64,000 nucleotides of DNA from Symbiodinium natans (GCA_905221605.1 CAJNDS010000735.1:566001-630000), one strand, 5' to 3'. Counted from the stretch's first letter, positions 43,412-52,463 are shown. The notes: generated by a model from the sequence alone, not told the origin. Program-made: numbers and translations.

Positions 43412-43575
43412 AGGACCCAGAACGGGTTCTTATTCCCTTTTGTTGAGGGTCTGGGTTCCCTTCTAAGCTCCTTAAACACAAAAAGGGCATCCCTTTTAAC
43501 CTAAACCCTAAACCCTAAACCCTAAACCCTAAACCCTAAACCCTAAACCCTAAACCCTAGGTTACTCCTGAGTCA
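43411..43575 (+). mobile_element. Family C element, copy 9, with CCCTAAA insertion
   Basis: Begins where the family A element ends (AAGTAGGACCCAG), then GGGTTCCCTTCTAAGCTCC and AAAAAGGGCATCCC. The usual TTTTTCCTAGGTTACTCC is opened at CCTA/G by nine CCCTAAA units (43500-43558). Confidence 0.75.
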
Positions 43576-43593
43576 AGGGAGTAGTTTTTTGCA

Positions 43594-43689
43594 GGAGAGA
43601 CGGATATGTCTGGTGACGGGGAGGGGCGTTCTGAAAGAAATCAGAGGTTCTCTCTGTGCTGAACCCCAGGAGCTTCAGGATTCGGAAGT
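43594..43689 (+). CDS. Candidate exon, product unknown
   Basis: GTTTTTTGCAG acceptor. ERRICLVTGRGVLKEIRGSL then CAEPQELQDSE. Strong composition; possibly a conserved fold but not recognised. Confidence 0.5.
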
Positions 43690-43779
43690 TCATCACCCCA
43701 AACCCTAAATCAATGGAACCCCTAAACCCCTAAACCCCGGAACCCTCAACCCGACATCTTCTGTGGCTTGGGAGTCTAG

Positions 43780-43868
43780 GATTTCATTGAGTTTGGGAAG
43801 CTGGTTGTCCGAAGTACTCGTAGCCAGGAGGCCCCTTAACGGACCGCTAGGCCAAGCGCTGCTTTGCA
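43780..43868 (+). CDS. Candidate exon, product unknown
   Basis: GGAGTCTAG acceptor. ISLSLGSWLSEVLVARRPLN then GPLGQALLCN, ending at a TTAGGG/TTTAGGG tract. Confidence 0.45.
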
Positions 43869-43972
43869 ATTAGGGTTTAGGGTTTAGGGTTTAGGGTTTA
43901 GGGTTTAGGGTTTAGGGTTTAGGGTTTAGGGTTTAGGGTTTAGGGTTTAGGGTTTAGGGTTTAGGTTTAGGG
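43868..43972 (+). repeat. TTTAGGG tract
   Basis: Fourteen units. Confidence 0.97.
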
Positions 43973-44118
43973 AAAGCATCCGTATTGCCTGGGTGAGCCC
44001 TAATCTTGGGGTTTTGGGTTTTGGGTTTAAGGGCACCCAAATAGAATTGGGATGGGGACTTGTAGGGTCATGTTGGGAAGAGGCATGTTGACCAGCTACC
44101 ATGTATGTAACGTGACAG

Positions 44119-44213
44119 ACCCTAAACCCTAAACCCTAAACCCTAAACCCTAAACCCTAAACCCTAAACCCTAAACCCTAAACCCTAAACCCTAAACCCT
44201 AAACCCTAAACCG
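44119..44213 (-). repeat. CCCTAAA tract
   Basis: Thirteen units. Confidence 0.97.
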
Positions 44214-44293
44214 GTTTTGGGCTCATTGAGTTTCGTTGAGAGGCTTGGCCTGAAGTGAGCGACGAGTCGGAGGCCCATGTCAGGGGATGGATG

Positions 44294-44516
44294 ACCCTAA
44301 ACCCTTAAACCCTTAAACCCTTAAACCCTTAAACCCTTAAACCCTTAAACCCTTAAACCCTTAAACCCTTAAACCCTTAAACCCTTAAACCCTTAAACCC
44401 TTAAACCCTTAAACCCTTAAACCCTTAAACCCTAAGCCCTAAGCCCTAAACCCTAAACCCTAAACCCTAAACCCTAAACCCTAAACCCTAAACCCTAAAC
44501 CCTAAACCCTAAACCA
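44294..44516 (-). repeat. CCCTTAAA array and CCCTAAA tract
   Basis: Sixteen copies of the 8-bp CCCTTAAA variant, then eleven CCCTAAA. The same octamer variant as 9513-9828 but in the other orientation. Confidence 0.97.
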
Positions 44517-44580
44517 ACCTATGTGACTCAAGTTGGGGTGGGTGGATCTAAGTGGCTCACAACTTGGATCAATCCCTCAG

Positions 44581-44655
44581 GATATTTTTTGGGTTTGAGG
44601 TGTTGCATGCAACCGGTATCCCTGAGCTGCAACCTCCCGAAGCAAGACGTAAACT
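44581..44655 (+). CDS. Candidate exon, product unknown
   Basis: CAATCCCTCAG acceptor. IFFGFEVLHATGIPELQPPE then ARRKLLEP, ending at a CCCTAAA tract. Confidence 0.45.
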
Positions 44656-44661
44656 CCTAGA

Positions 44662-44718
44662 GCCCTAAACCCTAAACCCTAAACCCTAAACCCTAAACCC
44701 TACACCCTAAACCCTAAA
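44662..44718 (-). repeat. CCCTAAA tract
   Basis: Eight units. Confidence 0.95.
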
Positions 44719-44819
44719 CGTTGCAAGGGCGAGCCCGGCCCTCAGCAGGGCATCGGGAACGATCATGTGAGCAAGATTGCTCCGCAAAGCAGCAAAGCAA
44801 TGCCGGTAGCTACATTGTG

Positions 44820-44950
44820 TGTATATATGTATATATGTATTATACATATGTGTATGTGTGGACACAGACAGAGAGAGAGGGAGAGGGAGGAAACCCTAAA
44901 CCCTAAACCCTAAACCCTAAACCCTAAAGGGAGAGAGAGAGAGAGAGAGG
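44820..44950. repeat. TATG, GAGA and CCCTAAA simple repeats
   Basis: GTATATATG runs, then GAGAGAGAGG, five CCCTAAA units (44891-44928), then GAGAGAGAGAGAGAGAGGGAG again: CCCTAAA inserted inside a GA microsatellite. Confidence 0.9.
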
Positions 44951-44959
44951 GAGCTCACC

Positions 44960-45055
44960 ATGCCTTTCAACACACGATTTCTTGCCCAACGGCGCAGCCT
45001 CCCCATGGAAATCACCATGTTTCCGAAGGCCAAACCGAACCTAGAAGGGATGATT
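44960..45055 (+). CDS. Candidate exon or short ORF
   Basis: ATG at 44960: MPFNTRFLAQRRSLPMEITM then FPKAKPNLEGMI and TAG from the first TTTAGGG unit. N-terminal residues look transit-peptide-like (basic, hydroxylated). Could be a first exon, but the frame stops in the tract. Confidence 0.4.
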
Positions 45056-45132
45056 TAGGGTTTGGGGTTTAAGGTTTAGGGTTTAGGGTTTAGGGTTTAG
45101 GGTTTAGGGTTTAGGGTTTAGGGTTTAGGGTA
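45055..45132 (+). repeat. TTTAGGG tract
   Basis: Ten units. Confidence 0.95.
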
Positions 45133-45183
45133 AGAACTTCAATCGTTTCAGTTTGGGGGGGGGGGTATGTGGTGTTCGAATTA

Positions 45184-45297
45184 TGTGATCCGAAGACGCA
45201 GGTCAACAGTCAGGACTATTTCATGGTTCTGTGGTCCATGGCCGCTCTTGACATAGGCACTGTGTCCGCCGTTTTGGACGACGGGGCGGTGGGAGTT
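45184..45297 (+). CDS. WA-type repeat exon
   Basis: CDPKTQVNSQDYFMVLWSMA then ALDIGTVSAVLDDGAVGV. VLWSMAALDIGTVSAV has the Trp-Ser/Ala-x-Ala core and the following helix of the repeat family seen at 29544. The frame closes with TGA at a G-rich stretch. Confidence 0.5.
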
Positions 45298-45640
45298 TGA
45301 GGGGTTCCGGATATTGGGCGGCTCAGGGTTTGGTGTTGAGCTACGCCCACTGAATCCTTCAGAGGGCGAGAGGGGATTTCAGTGCAGTTCCTTTTTCAGG
45401 AACCTGTTTGCAAACTTCGGCTTAATCGCTGCTGCAGCTTCCGCAGCTACCGAAGGTATGGTTTCAGTATCTTTGTTTATGTTCTGCAAGGGGCCAGATG
45501 TGAGTGATCGAGGTTTGAGGTGTTTGCTCCTCACCGCCTGTAGCACAGATACGGACTCCCATGTACCTGGATGCCTGCTTTTGCCTTAGCAACCCTAAAC
45601 CCTAAACCCTAAACTCTAAACGCTAAACCCTAAGCCACAG

Positions 45641-45719
45641 AGACATGATGACCGACCTGCCCGATGCCATGCAGATACCGGAGCTTGATTTTCAGAAATT
45701 CTGCGCCCGACAACCTCAG
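45641..45719 (+). CDS. Candidate exon, product unknown
   Basis: CCCTAAGCCACAG acceptor, CCTCAG right border before a T14 run. DMMTDLPDAMQIPELDFQKF then CARQPQ. Acidic and convincing; unidentified. Confidence 0.5.
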
Positions 45720-45720
45720 T

Positions 45721-45750
45721 TTTTTTTTTTTTTGGGGGGGGGGGGGGGGC
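45721..45750. repeat. T14-G16 homopolymer pair
   Basis: Run of T followed directly by a run of G. Confidence 0.95.
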
Positions 45751-45784
45751 TTCGGCTTTAGGCCTTAGAACCAGCAGCCCCTCT

Positions 45785-45901
45785 TCTTAGTAGCTGAGTG
45801 GAGTGCGTAAACTTTACACTGTACACTTTCTGGCATACGATAATCCCCTATAGAACTGAAAGTGTACACTTTTGGGGGGGCTGATGGACTCAGCAACTAA
45901 G
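45785..45901 (+). mobile_element. Family F introner-like element, copy 3
   Basis: CTTAGTAGCTGAGTGGAGTG and GGACTCAGCAACTAAG arms; GAACTGAAAGTGTACACTTT inside, identical to copy 1. Confidence 0.8.
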
Positions 45902-45907
45902 TCTTAT

Positions 45908-45980
45908 ACTCAACCCTAAACCCTAAACCCTAAACCCTAAGCCCTAAACCCCAAACCCTAAACCCTGAAACCTCAACCCT
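45908..45980 (-). repeat. CCCTAAA tract
   Basis: Nine units. Confidence 0.95.
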
Positions 45981-46013
45981 GTATACTCCCCCACCCAGGC
46001 CTTATTTCCTAGT

Positions 46014-46089
46014 GAGCAGAGTCTGCCAGGCTGGCCTGCCTTACCCTCCGACGCAGCTACGCCCTTCCTCCGTTTCTGGGACTCAATCG
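46014..46089 (+). CDS. Candidate exon ending at GTTTAGGG
   Basis: EQSLPGWPALPSDAATPFLR then FWDSI, ending TCG/GTTTAGGG at 46090. CCCTAAA upstream. Other + frames are open. Confidence 0.4.
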
Positions 46090-46192
46090 GTTTAGGGTTT
46101 GGGGTCTAGGGTTTAGGGTTTCGGGTTTCGGGTTTCGGGTTTGGGGTTTGGGGTTTGGGGTTTTGGGGTTTTGGGGTTTGGGGTTTGGGGAC
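46090..46192 (+). repeat. TTTAGGG tract, mixed variants
   Basis: TTTAGGG, then TTTCGGG, TTTGGGG and TTTTGGGG blocks in order. Confidence 0.95.
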
Positions 46193-46426
46193 CAATCAGG
46201 TCTTCCCGGGAGTCTGGGGCCTTCAGGGGTCTAAAAACTTGGGGGGCCTAGCTTGTGGAACCCGCTCCGTGCCCGCCGCCCTGCCACCCCATACACCAAG
46301 CCCAAACTCGCAGATGGGTGTATGACACTGACATGCCAGTCCACACAGGCTTGGCCCAAGAGCATGAACATCAAGTCTGTTCCCCATGCCATACATCCTA
46401 GAAGCTCAAAAGTCAAAACTTGACCT

Positions 46427-46555
46427 TAACCCTAAACCTCAAATCCTAAACCCTAAACCCTAAACCTGCCACCCCAAACCCTAAACCTTAAACCCCAAAC
46501 CCTAAACCCTAAACCCCAAACCCTAAACCCTAAACCCCAAACCCTAAACCCTGCA
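46427..46555 (-). repeat. CCCTAAA tract
   Basis: CCCTAAA and CCCCAAA alternating in a higher-order pattern of three units (46490-46550). Confidence 0.95.
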
Positions 46556-46588
46556 AGCCCCAAACCTGTCAAGTGGCTCATTCTGCAG

Positions 46589-46645
46589 GTGCCGCCATCA
46601 CTGCTCTGAAAGCCGTCGATGCCAGGGACGAGGACGGATTTGCTT
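46589..46645 (+). CDS. Short candidate exon
   Basis: CTCATTCTGCAG acceptor. AAITALKAVDARDEDGFAL, then TTTAGGG-like bases. Helical and acidic. Confidence 0.45.
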
Positions 46646-46727
46646 TAGGGCTTTAGGGTCGCAATTCAACGCCCGACGACGAAATTCCCCAACCCGACAT
46701 CCTAACCCCTAAACCCTGATTATCCTG

Positions 46728-46842
46728 AAACCATTCCCGAAGGCAGCTTACCGGCCCGTTTGCCAGGAAAAAGGCAGCCTGTGCCTAGAGCTAGCAACGA
46801 GGAATGATTTTCAAAATGGGTTCGAAAGAAGTATCATCGGAT

Positions 46843-46845
<3 letters not shown>
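46728..46845 (+). CDS. Candidate exon before a G33 run
   Basis: LKPFPKAAYRPVCQEKGSLC then LELATRNDFQNGFERSIIGS. Very natural. Ends at a run of about 33 G (46845-46877). Preceded by CCCTAAACCCTGATTATC. Confidence 0.45.
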
Positions 46846-46880
<35 letters not shown>

Positions 46881-47326
46881 TGCATCGGGGGAGGGATGCC
46901 GTGCTGATTTTTAAGGCAGCAAGCTTGACGGTTGTTAGCTAATTTGGCCAGAGAATAACCAAGAAAATAGTGCTCGAGCATTCTGAAAGGCAACCAAGAA
47001 TAAGCCCGACATGAGCCTTATGTTGACCTTATGTCGGGTTAATTTCGGGCTGATTATGAGGATACTTCGGGCTTAGTTTCCTTCTGCTATTTCGGGCTTA
47101 TTTTGACCCTATTATTTCTCCTCCTGAAAGTCTAGCCCAAAGCACAAAAATAGATCCTGGGTGGCGGATTTGAGACTTGGGGTGTGCTACGCGCGCAGAG
47201 GCACGTCAGCTGTTCGCAGTTTGGTGCAAAAACGGCCATGCGCCTATGCGGCTCTCTCAACTTTTGTTGTGAGGCCCTGAAGCCAATACCCTACAAGCCT
47301 CAATAGCTCGCAGCTCCAGATGCTGT

Positions 47327-47430
47327 CCCTAAACCCTAGACCCTAGACCCTAAACCCTAGACCCTAGACCCTAAACCCTAAACCCTAAACCCTAAACCCT
47401 AAACCCTAAACCCTAAACCCTAAACCCTAA
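47327..47430 (-). repeat. CCCTAAA tract
   Basis: Fifteen units, early ones CCCTAGA. Confidence 0.97.
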
Positions 47431-47441
47431 CTGTGCGCAAG

Positions 47442-47507
47442 TGGCGAGGCCAATTTCCTGTCCATTGCTGCTTGGGCCTGTGCTGTAGCCACTCGGGCCG
47501 CCCTGTT
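47442..47507 (+). CDS. WA-repeat exon before family A
   Basis: GTGCGCAAG acceptor after a CCCTAAA tract. GEANFLSIAAWACAVATRAA then LF, ending at the family A element (CTTGGAGG). FLSIAAWACAVATRAALF is a clear WA helical repeat. Confidence 0.6.
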
Positions 47508-47775
47508 CTTGGAGGTTCATGGCTATAAGTGTTTTGGGGCTTAGGGTTTAGGGTTTAGGGTTTAGGGTTTAGGGTTCAGGGTTTAGGGTATAGGGTTTAG
47601 GGTTAAGTGTTTTACACGCACCTCCCCCCCCCCCCCAGATGCACACACAGAAAAGGAAACACTACATTAGAACTTCATTCATGGCAAATTAAGTTGGGGC
47701 AAGTTATAAACTGTAAACTGTACGTAACCTATCCAGCTCATCAGCCCAGTTAGAACTACCCATGGAGCCTCCAAG
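47508..47775. mobile_element. Family A element, copy 7, split by TTTAGGG insertion
   Basis: CTTGGAGGTTCATGGCTATA on the left and GAACTACCCATGGAGCCTCCAAG on the right are paired arms, but 230 bp of TTTAGGG units (47540-47605), a C13 run and unique bases lie between them. Confidence 0.65.
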
Positions 47776-47899
47776 TAGGCTTTGTGTCCAAGATGTTTAG
47801 GGCTCAGTGTTGGGGGGTTCCAAGACACAGCACAGGAAGCAACAGCCGCAATGTTTCGACAACGTCTCATCAGCGACCCAACCAAATTCAAGTCGTTTA

Positions 47900-48032
47900 G
47901 CCCTAAACCTTGAACCCTAAACCTTAAACCCTAAACCCTAAACCTCAAACCGCGAACCCTTAGCCCTAAACCCTAAATCCTAAACCCTGAACCCTAATCC
48001 CTAAACCCTAAACCCCTAAACCCTAAACCCTA
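47900..48032 (-). repeat. CCCTAAA tract, degenerate
   Basis: About 17 units. Confidence 0.95.
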
Positions 48033-48064
48033 GTCGTTTTAGTTTGAAAGATGAGGGCGTCCCC

Positions 48065-48170
48065 CGGAATTGTTCTATTTGGTGCCGCCCGGCGGCGATG
48101 GCGTTTCGACTTTGATGCAAACTCAGGCGGATCTGCGGGCGCCTGCAGATGAGCTCACGACTCGGAGTGA
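48065..48170 (+). CDS. Candidate exon, product unknown
   Basis: ELFYLVPPGGDGVSTLMQTQ then ADLRAPADELTTRSE. Natural composition; an overlapping frame is also open. Confidence 0.4.
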
Positions 48171-48258
48171 ATGCCATGCAACCCCAATATAAAGTCAACC
48201 GACGCAAACCTAAGCCCTGTATAAGCCTACACCCTAGATCTGATCCACACCTGTACAG

Positions 48259-48341
48259 CCAAGACTCAGACGACGTTCTTTGTCCTACACGCCAAACCCC
48301 ACTCGGTTGCAAGTCTCAACAACTTCGGTACTCTGAGGCCA
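48259..48341 (+). CDS. Candidate exon before family C
   Basis: CACACCTGTACAG acceptor. QDSDDVLCPTRQTPLGCKSQ then QLRYSEA, with a possible donor at CA/GTTCCTAGG where family C starts. Confidence 0.5.
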
Positions 48342-48345
48342 GTTC

Positions 48346-48457
48346 CTAGGACCGGGAGTGGGCCCTTTTTTCCTTTTTTTAAGGGTTGGGGTTCCCTTAT
48401 AATCACCTTAAAGCCAAAAAGGGTACCCTTTTTTTCCTAGGGTACTCCCAGGTCTAG
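48346..48457 (+). mobile_element. Family C introner-like element, copy 10
   Basis: CTAGGACCGGGAGTGGGCCC and GGTACTCCCAGGTCTAG arms; CTTTTTTTCCTAG acceptor-like. Candidate exons abut both ends, so the element appears to be the whole intron. Confidence 0.85.
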
Positions 48458-48575
48458 GTTCCAAACTTCGAGCGAAGGGTCGGCGAAGGGTCCAGATCCG
48501 ACGTTTCCTTCAGCCACTGCTGGCTGGGTTCTGCTTTGGGAGAAGTTTACGCTTCACTTCTTTCCCTTTTCAGTG
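48458..48575 (+). CDS. Candidate exon after family C
   Basis: Starts after GGTCTAG. VPNFERRVGEGSRSDVSFSH, CWLGSALGEVYASLLSLFS. Frame remains open for another 40 codons into AAGG-rich sequence. Unidentified but convincing. Confidence 0.5.
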
Positions 48576-48679
48576 AGCCCATTCACAAACATAATTCTCA
48601 AAGGGATTTCATAAGGCAACCTATTCATAAAGTAACTTTCAAAGGTCTTTTTAAGGCACCACTCAGCACTGGGTGCCAA

Positions 48680-48774
48680 GGCTGATCGCACATACCCTCG
48701 AGCGTGCCTACCAGGCTGGTCTTTCGGCCCGGGATCCGGAAGTCGGATTTTGGACCCCGAAATTCGCGTTTACC
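48680..48774 (+). CDS. Candidate exon, stop-terminated
   Basis: AKADRTYPRACLPGWSFGPG then SGSRILDPEIRVYLE and TAG, followed 20 bp later by an 800-bp AT-rich block. Could be the last exon of a gene. Confidence 0.4.
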
Positions 48775-48796
48775 TAGAGTAGCCTACTAGGAATAT

Positions 48797-49606
48797 GCAT
48801 ATATATATATATATTGATTTATTTATATTTATTTATTTATTTTTTATTTGTTTCAGTTTATTTATTTATTTGTTTATATTCATGTTTATATGCATATTTA
48901 TATTTATATTTATATTTATATTTATTTATATTTATATTTATATTTATACTTATATTTATATTTATTTATATATATTGATATATTTTTGTATATATTTTAT
49001 ATTTGTATATATTTTGTATATTTTTTTATATTTGTATATTGTATTTTGGTATATTGTTACATTTATATATTATATATTTATATATTTAATATTTATATAT
49101 TTATATATTATATATTTATATATTTATATATTTTTATATATTTATATTTATATTATTATATTTATATTTATATATTGATTTATAGATTTATAGATTTATA
49201 GATTTTTAGAATTTATAGATTTATAGATTTATCGATTTATATATTTATATTTATATATTTATATATTTATATATTTATATATATAATATGTATATATTTT
49301 ATATATATATATATTTATATATTCGTATATTATTATATTTGTATAATTTGTAATATTGTATATTTCATATTTATATATTATATATTTTATATATTTATAT
49401 ATATGTATATATTTTAGATTTATTGGTTTATATAAATATATATATTTATATATTTATATTTTTATATATTTATATATTTATATATTTATATATTTATATA
49501 TTTATATATTTATATATTTATATATTTATATATAAATATATTTATATATTTATATATTTATATATTTACATATATTCATATATTTTTGTTTTTATATTTA
49601 TCTTCA
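48797..49606. repeat. TATTTA/TATATT microsatellite block, about 800 bp
   Basis: Almost only A and T: TTTATATT, TTTATTTATA and ATATATTT units with GATTTATAGATTTATAG at 49180-49230. All frames give Tyr/Ile/Phe-rich ORFs, which are artefacts. Confidence 0.97.
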
Positions 49607-49609
49607 TAT

Positions 49610-50045
49610 GTCCCTAATTGGGTTAACAAACTCCCAAAAACACCGAAGAAAAAGGAGACCCTAGAGTAACCTATTCGATACATACGTATATACAGACATA
49701 GTATTTGCCCTGTAAACTACACTGATCTAAGGCACAGATCCCTTTGATGAGGGCATGCCATTTACTCTAGGAGACCATTGGGAGATGTGTTTGGAACCTT
49801 TGACAGGTCAAAGAGGAATGTGCGCAGAGGGTTTTACAGTGTAGTTCTTCTCATTTCGGAGTTACCAGATGTTTTCCCCGTTTTATGAAACAACCGTAAC
49901 ACTGGACACCCTAAGAAAGGAGCTCTAGTCAAGGGTCCAAATATGGAGGTTCGTTTTGCCTGTTTCAGCAAGCCTGCTAGAAAGAGGTGGGGAATTTCGA
50001 CACGTGGAAGTTGATAGTTCCAGGGCCCTTTAGAGTTTAGGCCTC
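49610..50045. other. Unique stretch, no supported exon
   Basis: Repeat-poor, 436 bp; no frame longer than about 40 codons is convincing. Confidence 0.4.
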
Positions 50046-50047
50046 AG

Positions 50048-50168
50048 CTTTTTTGAGGGGATCACGGCAAGTCAAGTCGCAAGCGGAGAGCAGCGCATCT
50101 GCTTAGGGATATTTGTGAAGAGTGTGCATGGGGAGCCCTTTTGCGTGGTCTTCCAAATAAGAGTCTTC
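50048..50168 (+). CDS. Candidate exon, product unknown
   Basis: FFEGITASQVASGEQRICLG then IFVKSVHGEPFCVVFQIR, ending near a CCCTATAAA array. Beta-strand-rich pattern (CLGIFVKSV, FCVVFQI), unlike the helical islands. No family named. Confidence 0.5.
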
Positions 50169-50380
50169 AACCCTAATCCCTAAACCCTATAAACCCTATA
50201 AACCCTATAAACCCTATAAACCCTATAAACCCTATAAACCCTATAAACCCTATAAACCCTATAAACCCTATAAACCCAACAAACCCTATAAACCCTGTAA
50301 ATCCTATAAACCCTACAAACCCAATAAACCCTATAAACCCTAAACCCTAAAACCCGAAACCCAAACCCTAAACCCTAAAA
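50168..50380 (-). repeat. CCCTATAAA array
   Basis: Roughly fifteen copies of a 9-bp CCCTATAAA variant, with CCCTAAA only at the ends. Confidence 0.97.
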
Positions 50381-50519
50381 GAGTCTTCGAGCCCTTGGGG
50401 TTTGGTTTCAATTTGTTGGGCCCTTTGGCACATTCTAGGGGGTTCTCAAGGGAGGGGGGTTCAAGGGGGGCGTGTAACCCAAGGTTCCCGAATACTCCCT
50501 ACTACTCCCTAAGGCTCCC

Positions 50520-50890
50520 TAAGCTTCCCTAGGCCCGAGACATAATCTTAGCTCATCACTTGTTGGGAGAATATGATGCCCTATTGGCCTCAAGGCTTCT
50601 GAGCCCTGAACTAAACTCGAAACCTTAAACCCTACAAATCCTATGTTTACCCTAAACCCTAAACCTTAAGCCCTAACCCCTAGAAGCCCAAAGTGAAGTC
50701 TCTATGAAACTAGTGTCGTCGGAGGGCCTAGGAGTTTGGACGTGGCCTTCATTTTTGGCACATTCGTTCTTGCAAGAGGGCTAGAAGCCAGAAAGTCGGA
50801 AACTCAATAGCCTCAATCCCTAAGACTAAAGTATAGGGAATCCCAGCACTATTTGTCCTTAAAAAGGTTTCCAACTTTTTTGGGGTTTAC
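50520..50890. other. Unique stretch with degenerate CCCTAAA
   Basis: Short units near 50620-50680; no exon chosen. Confidence 0.4.
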
Positions 50891-50987
50891 TGTAGGGCTG
50901 CACCACACCTGAAGAGAGTGCACAGGCTCAGCGAGAACCAGGAGGTTCGTGGAAGCTGCGAGCCAAAGTGCTGGTGGCCTGAGACTT
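50891..50987 (+). CDS. Candidate exon, stop-terminated
   Basis: TTTACTGTAG acceptor. GCTTPEESAQAQREPGGSWK then LRAKVLVA and TGA. Confidence 0.4.
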
Positions 50988-51017
50988 TGTCGCTGAGTTT
51001 TCACCTCATCGCTGTGA

Positions 51018-51088
51018 TTGGTTTAGGGTTTAGGGTTTAGGGTTTGGGGCGGAGGTTTGGGGTTTAGGGTTTAGGGTTTAGGGTTTAG
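51018..51088 (+). repeat. TTTAGGG tract
   Basis: Eight units in two groups. Confidence 0.95.
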
Positions 51089-51090
51089 GA

Positions 51091-51179
51091 ACACCATCGA
51101 AAGCCCGATGCTCTGTCTTTGGCAGACTTACCTGAAGCTGCCAGGGGTGCTGCAGGGGGGTCCGCGTGCATCCGACGAA
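51091..51179 (+). CDS. Candidate exon between TTTAGGG and CCCTAAA
   Basis: HRKPDALSLADLPEAARGAA then GGSACIRRR. Unrecognised. Confidence 0.4.
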
Positions 51180-51225
51180 GAACCCTAAACCCTCAACCCT
51201 CAACCCTAAACCCTAAACCCTAAAC
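51180..51225 (-). repeat. CCCTAAA tract
   Basis: Seven units, two CCCTCAA. Confidence 0.95.
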
Positions 51226-51226
51226 C

Positions 51227-51320
51227 GCAACTCTGAGGCCTACGCCAAGGTGCTGCATCCCGAGCCACCTCGCCCATCGGAGGTGGACTTTGTCGCGGAC
51301 GTCTATGAGGCGCGCCCTGG
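51227..51320 (+). CDS. Candidate exon between CCCTAAA and TTTAGGG
   Basis: NSEAYAKVLHPEPPRPSEVD then FVADVYEARPG, ending GG/GTTTAGGG. One of the best islands by composition. No family named. Confidence 0.5.
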
Positions 51321-51321
51321 G

Positions 51322-51358
51322 GGTTTAGGGTTTAGGGTTTAGGGTTTGGGGTTTAGGG
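51322..51358 (+). repeat. TTTAGGG tract
   Basis: Five units at the exon border. Confidence 0.9.
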
Positions 51359-51619
51359 GTTCTGCTTCTGGGTATGTGACCGACTGCGCTCTACGCCACG
51401 GACAGTCATTTTACAACAGGGGGTGATGCCCATAGCCACATTACGTCTTCCCAGGCTACACACGAAAATGCACCAGCGTCCCTCAACTTAAGCTGCGGAT
51501 TTTGAATCAAAGCAACGCAGCGGCACATTGATCTTCCACGCGCTTCATGTGCATGATGTGCCCCTCTGCGCACCAAAGAACAAAAACACAAAGATCCCAA
51601 CAAGTGGCTGCTTACGCGT

Positions 51620-51815
51620 TTGGTTCTAACACGGGAATTGGCTTGTCAGAGGGGCTCGGGTCTTTCCAAATGGAACTTTATCGCTTCACATACTGGAGAC
51701 GCCCGTGAATACCAGGTACTGGAGCGAAGAACACGGTGTTCGAAAGAAGGGCTTTGCACGATTGATTTTTTTGGGCTTGACATGGGTTACTTACGGGTTC
51801 CCAAGAGGCGCATGC
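51620..51815 (+). CDS. Long candidate exon, unrecognised
   Basis: GLSKWNFIASHTGDAREYQV, LERRTRCSKEGLCTIDFFGL and DMGYLRVPKRRMR in one + frame. The frame continues into T- and G-rich low complexity. No telomere-like units for 250 bp on either side. Function unknown. Confidence 0.45.
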
Positions 51816-52353
51816 GTTTTCTTTTTTTCATTTTTTGTTGGGGGGAGGGGAAGGGGGGTCCTCCCAATCTGGCTTCCGCTGTACGACCCACCGGTTTTTT
51901 TCAGGTTCTTGGCTTCTAGGAAAGCGCTGCAGTAAATCCGCTTGGCATTGGCCCTTGCATCTCATGAATCTTACCCCTCGAAATCTTCAATACAAAATTA
52001 GCACGCCATACACTGGGTTATGGTTACTGAACTTAAGTTACGTTACCATGCACGGGACATGTAACATGTGGTAAATGGTATGTTTCTCTATTTGGGTAAT
52101 TAGCAGAAAACCACCACACAACGGCTCAACTGTAGTACGCCACTCCTTAGCATGAAGTCCAGACAAACAAAACCAAGTTGAGACTTGCTCTGAACCCTGA
52201 ACCCCAAGCTGTTGCTTTCATGCATTTATCGTCTTCCTATCGGTGCGGTACAGGTGCTTAAAGAAGTTAAATGATCAATCATCCCCTTGCAGTCCCTACA
52301 CCGCTATACCCTAAACCCTAAACCCTAAACCCTAAACCCTATTTTCCTATGAG

Positions 52354-52430
52354 CCTGAGCAGGAGGGTCGCAGGCTGGGGCGTGCAGCCGAGGACGGCCC
52401 GGGTTCGGGCTCACTACCTTGTTCTGGGGT
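52354..52430 (+). CDS. Candidate exon
   Basis: MSLSRRVAGWGVQPRTARVR then AHYLVLG, or RRLGRAAEDGPGSGSLPC in another frame. CCCTAAA on the left, TTTAGGG on the right. Confidence 0.35.
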
Positions 52431-52463
52431 TTAGGGTTTAGGGTTCAGGGTTCAGGGTCTAGG

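Noticed and set aside
44294-44516. CRISPR-like array because of regular short repeats
   Set aside because: The repeats are uninterrupted 8-bp units without spacers.
48795-49617. ORFs rich in Tyr, Ile and Phe that look like membrane proteins
   Set aside because: Translated TATTTA/TATATT microsatellite; no other composition.
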